A stretch of DNA of 49,101 nt from Terriglobia bacterium. GTDB taxonomy: Bacteria > Acidobacteriota > Vicinamibacteria > Vicinamibacterales > CAVVIG01. The notes below the pieces were generated by a model. The model was not told the origin of the DNA. It worked only from the letters and a program-made list of their open reading frames with translations, and did not search any database. Shown piece by piece: positions 48,596-49,101 of the stretch (its first letter is position 1; every line of letters begins with the position of its first letter). Made by a program: the position numbers and the translations under genes. The stretch covers positions 1-49,101 of the forward strand of contig JAIQFX010000032.1 of the NCBI GenBank assembly GCA_020073005.1, given 5' to 3'.

Positions 48596-49101
48596 CTACT
48601 GGTGGCCGCGAATCGCATGAGGCGCGTAGAGTTCCTCGAGAGACGTGATTTCGGCGGCGTCGAGGCGCAGGTCCAGGGCGGCGACGGCCTCGTCGAGATG
48701 TGGCGGCTTCGACGCGCCGACGATCGGCGCCGTGACGCCGGGCTTCGACAGCAGCCACGCGAGCGCGACCTGGGTCGGCTTCACGCCGCGCTTCGCCGCG
48801 AGCGCCGCCGCGCGATCGGCGATGCGAAATCCGAGTCGGTGTAGTAGAGCTGATGCGCGAACTCGTCGGTCTTCGCGCGGACGGTCTCGCCGCGGTCCGC
48901 CCCGTCGGCTTTCTTGCGGTTGCCCGCGAGAAAGCCCCGCGCGAGCGGGCTCCACGGAATCACGCCGATGCCCTCGTCCCGGCACAGCGGGAGCATCTCG
49001 CGCTCCTCCTCGCGGTAGACGAGGTTGTAGTGATTCTGCATCGAGACGAAGCGCGTCCAGCCGTGGGCGTCGGCCGTGTGGAGCATCTTCGCGAACTGCC
49101 A
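48596..49101 (-). pseudogene. Frameshifted aldo/keto reductase (start outside window)
   Basis: The gene enters from the right edge. The upstream frame reads [33 protein letters not shown] and ends its match at LYYTDSDF. The match continues in another frame with [39 protein letters not shown] and a C-terminal LYAPHAIRGHQ, stopping at 48596. The two parts fit end to end as one aldo/keto reductase if one base is restored near 48824-48832, where the sequence has a GCGAAATCC run. This is either a recent one-base deletion or a sequencing/assembly error. The catalytic N-terminal half is not in the window. Confidence 0.8.

Noticed and set aside
1-49101. tRNA, rRNA, insertion sequences, integrase or transposase genes
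   Set aside because: None recognised by reading; the mobile-like signals are limited to short repeats and the palindromic element.

Overview
The window is one contiguous, very GC-rich stretch of bacterial chromosome. It is densely packed: most neighbours overlap by 1-14 bases or sit less than 60 bases apart. Oar-like TonB-dependent receptors with an N-terminal carboxypeptidase-regulatory-like domain, an S9 peptidase, a TraB/GumN-like protein, many secreted peptidases and heptanucleotide intergenic repeats suggest a soil-type Acidobacteriota, perhaps Vicinamibacteria. This placement is inference from gene style only: no rRNA or tRNA gene was seen.

Layout. (1) 1-9995: surface-glycan region with a LicD-like fragment, a Stealth-type sugar-phosphate transferase, a PhyH-type dioxygenase, a DxD glycosyltransferase, a LicD-like protein, two proteins sharing an exostosin-like module, an ABC exporter and a GINT1-like glycosyltransferase. 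(2) 9941-22577: two phosphonate operons on the minus strand. One is PEP-mutase-like/nucleotidyltransferase fusion, split phosphonopyruvate decarboxylase, TonB-dependent receptor and TPR protein. The other is PAP2/AUR1-like enzyme, 2-aminoethylphosphonate (AEP) transaminase, nucleotidyltransferase and a second receptor. (3) 15987-29266: a bacterial sphingolipid set with a ceramide synthase of the bCerS/YghO type, a eukaryote-like sphingolipid delta-4 desaturase, a CerR-like reductase, a serine-palmitoyltransferase-like enzyme, a fatty acyl-AMP ligase, two acyl carrier proteins and a ketoacyl synthase. (4) 29329-49101: housekeeping and secreted proteins (peptidases of MA, S9, M48, M3 and M20 types, RsmE, rhodanese, flavoproteins, transporters) and two broken genes.

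Main reading. The phosphonate and sphingolipid genes interlock. The PepM-like gene is divergent from the ceramide synthase gene (51 bp apart) and the PAP2/AEP operon is divergent from the desaturase gene (34 bp apart). A coherent model is synthesis of a phosphonosphingolipid such as ceramide aminoethylphosphonate: PEP to phosphonopyruvate to phosphonoacetaldehyde to AEP to CMP-AEP, then head-group transfer to a desaturated ceramide, with the PAP2/AUR1-like protein as candidate transferase. The alternative is that AEP decorates the surface glycan made by region 1. A caveat is that the PEP-mutase-like protein lacks the canonical EDKxxxxxNS loop.

A second theme is repeat DNA. Tandem heptamers (TGGCTGG, AACGACC, GTCGRGA, CTGARAG and others), one octamer array and one nonamer array lie at gene ends, often supplying the stop codon, and sometimes inside coding regions. 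REP-like hairpins and a 0.3-kb nested palindrome are also present. A TANNNT hexamer recurs 6-11 bases upstream of many first-in-operon start codons, which suggests leaderless or near-leaderless transcription.
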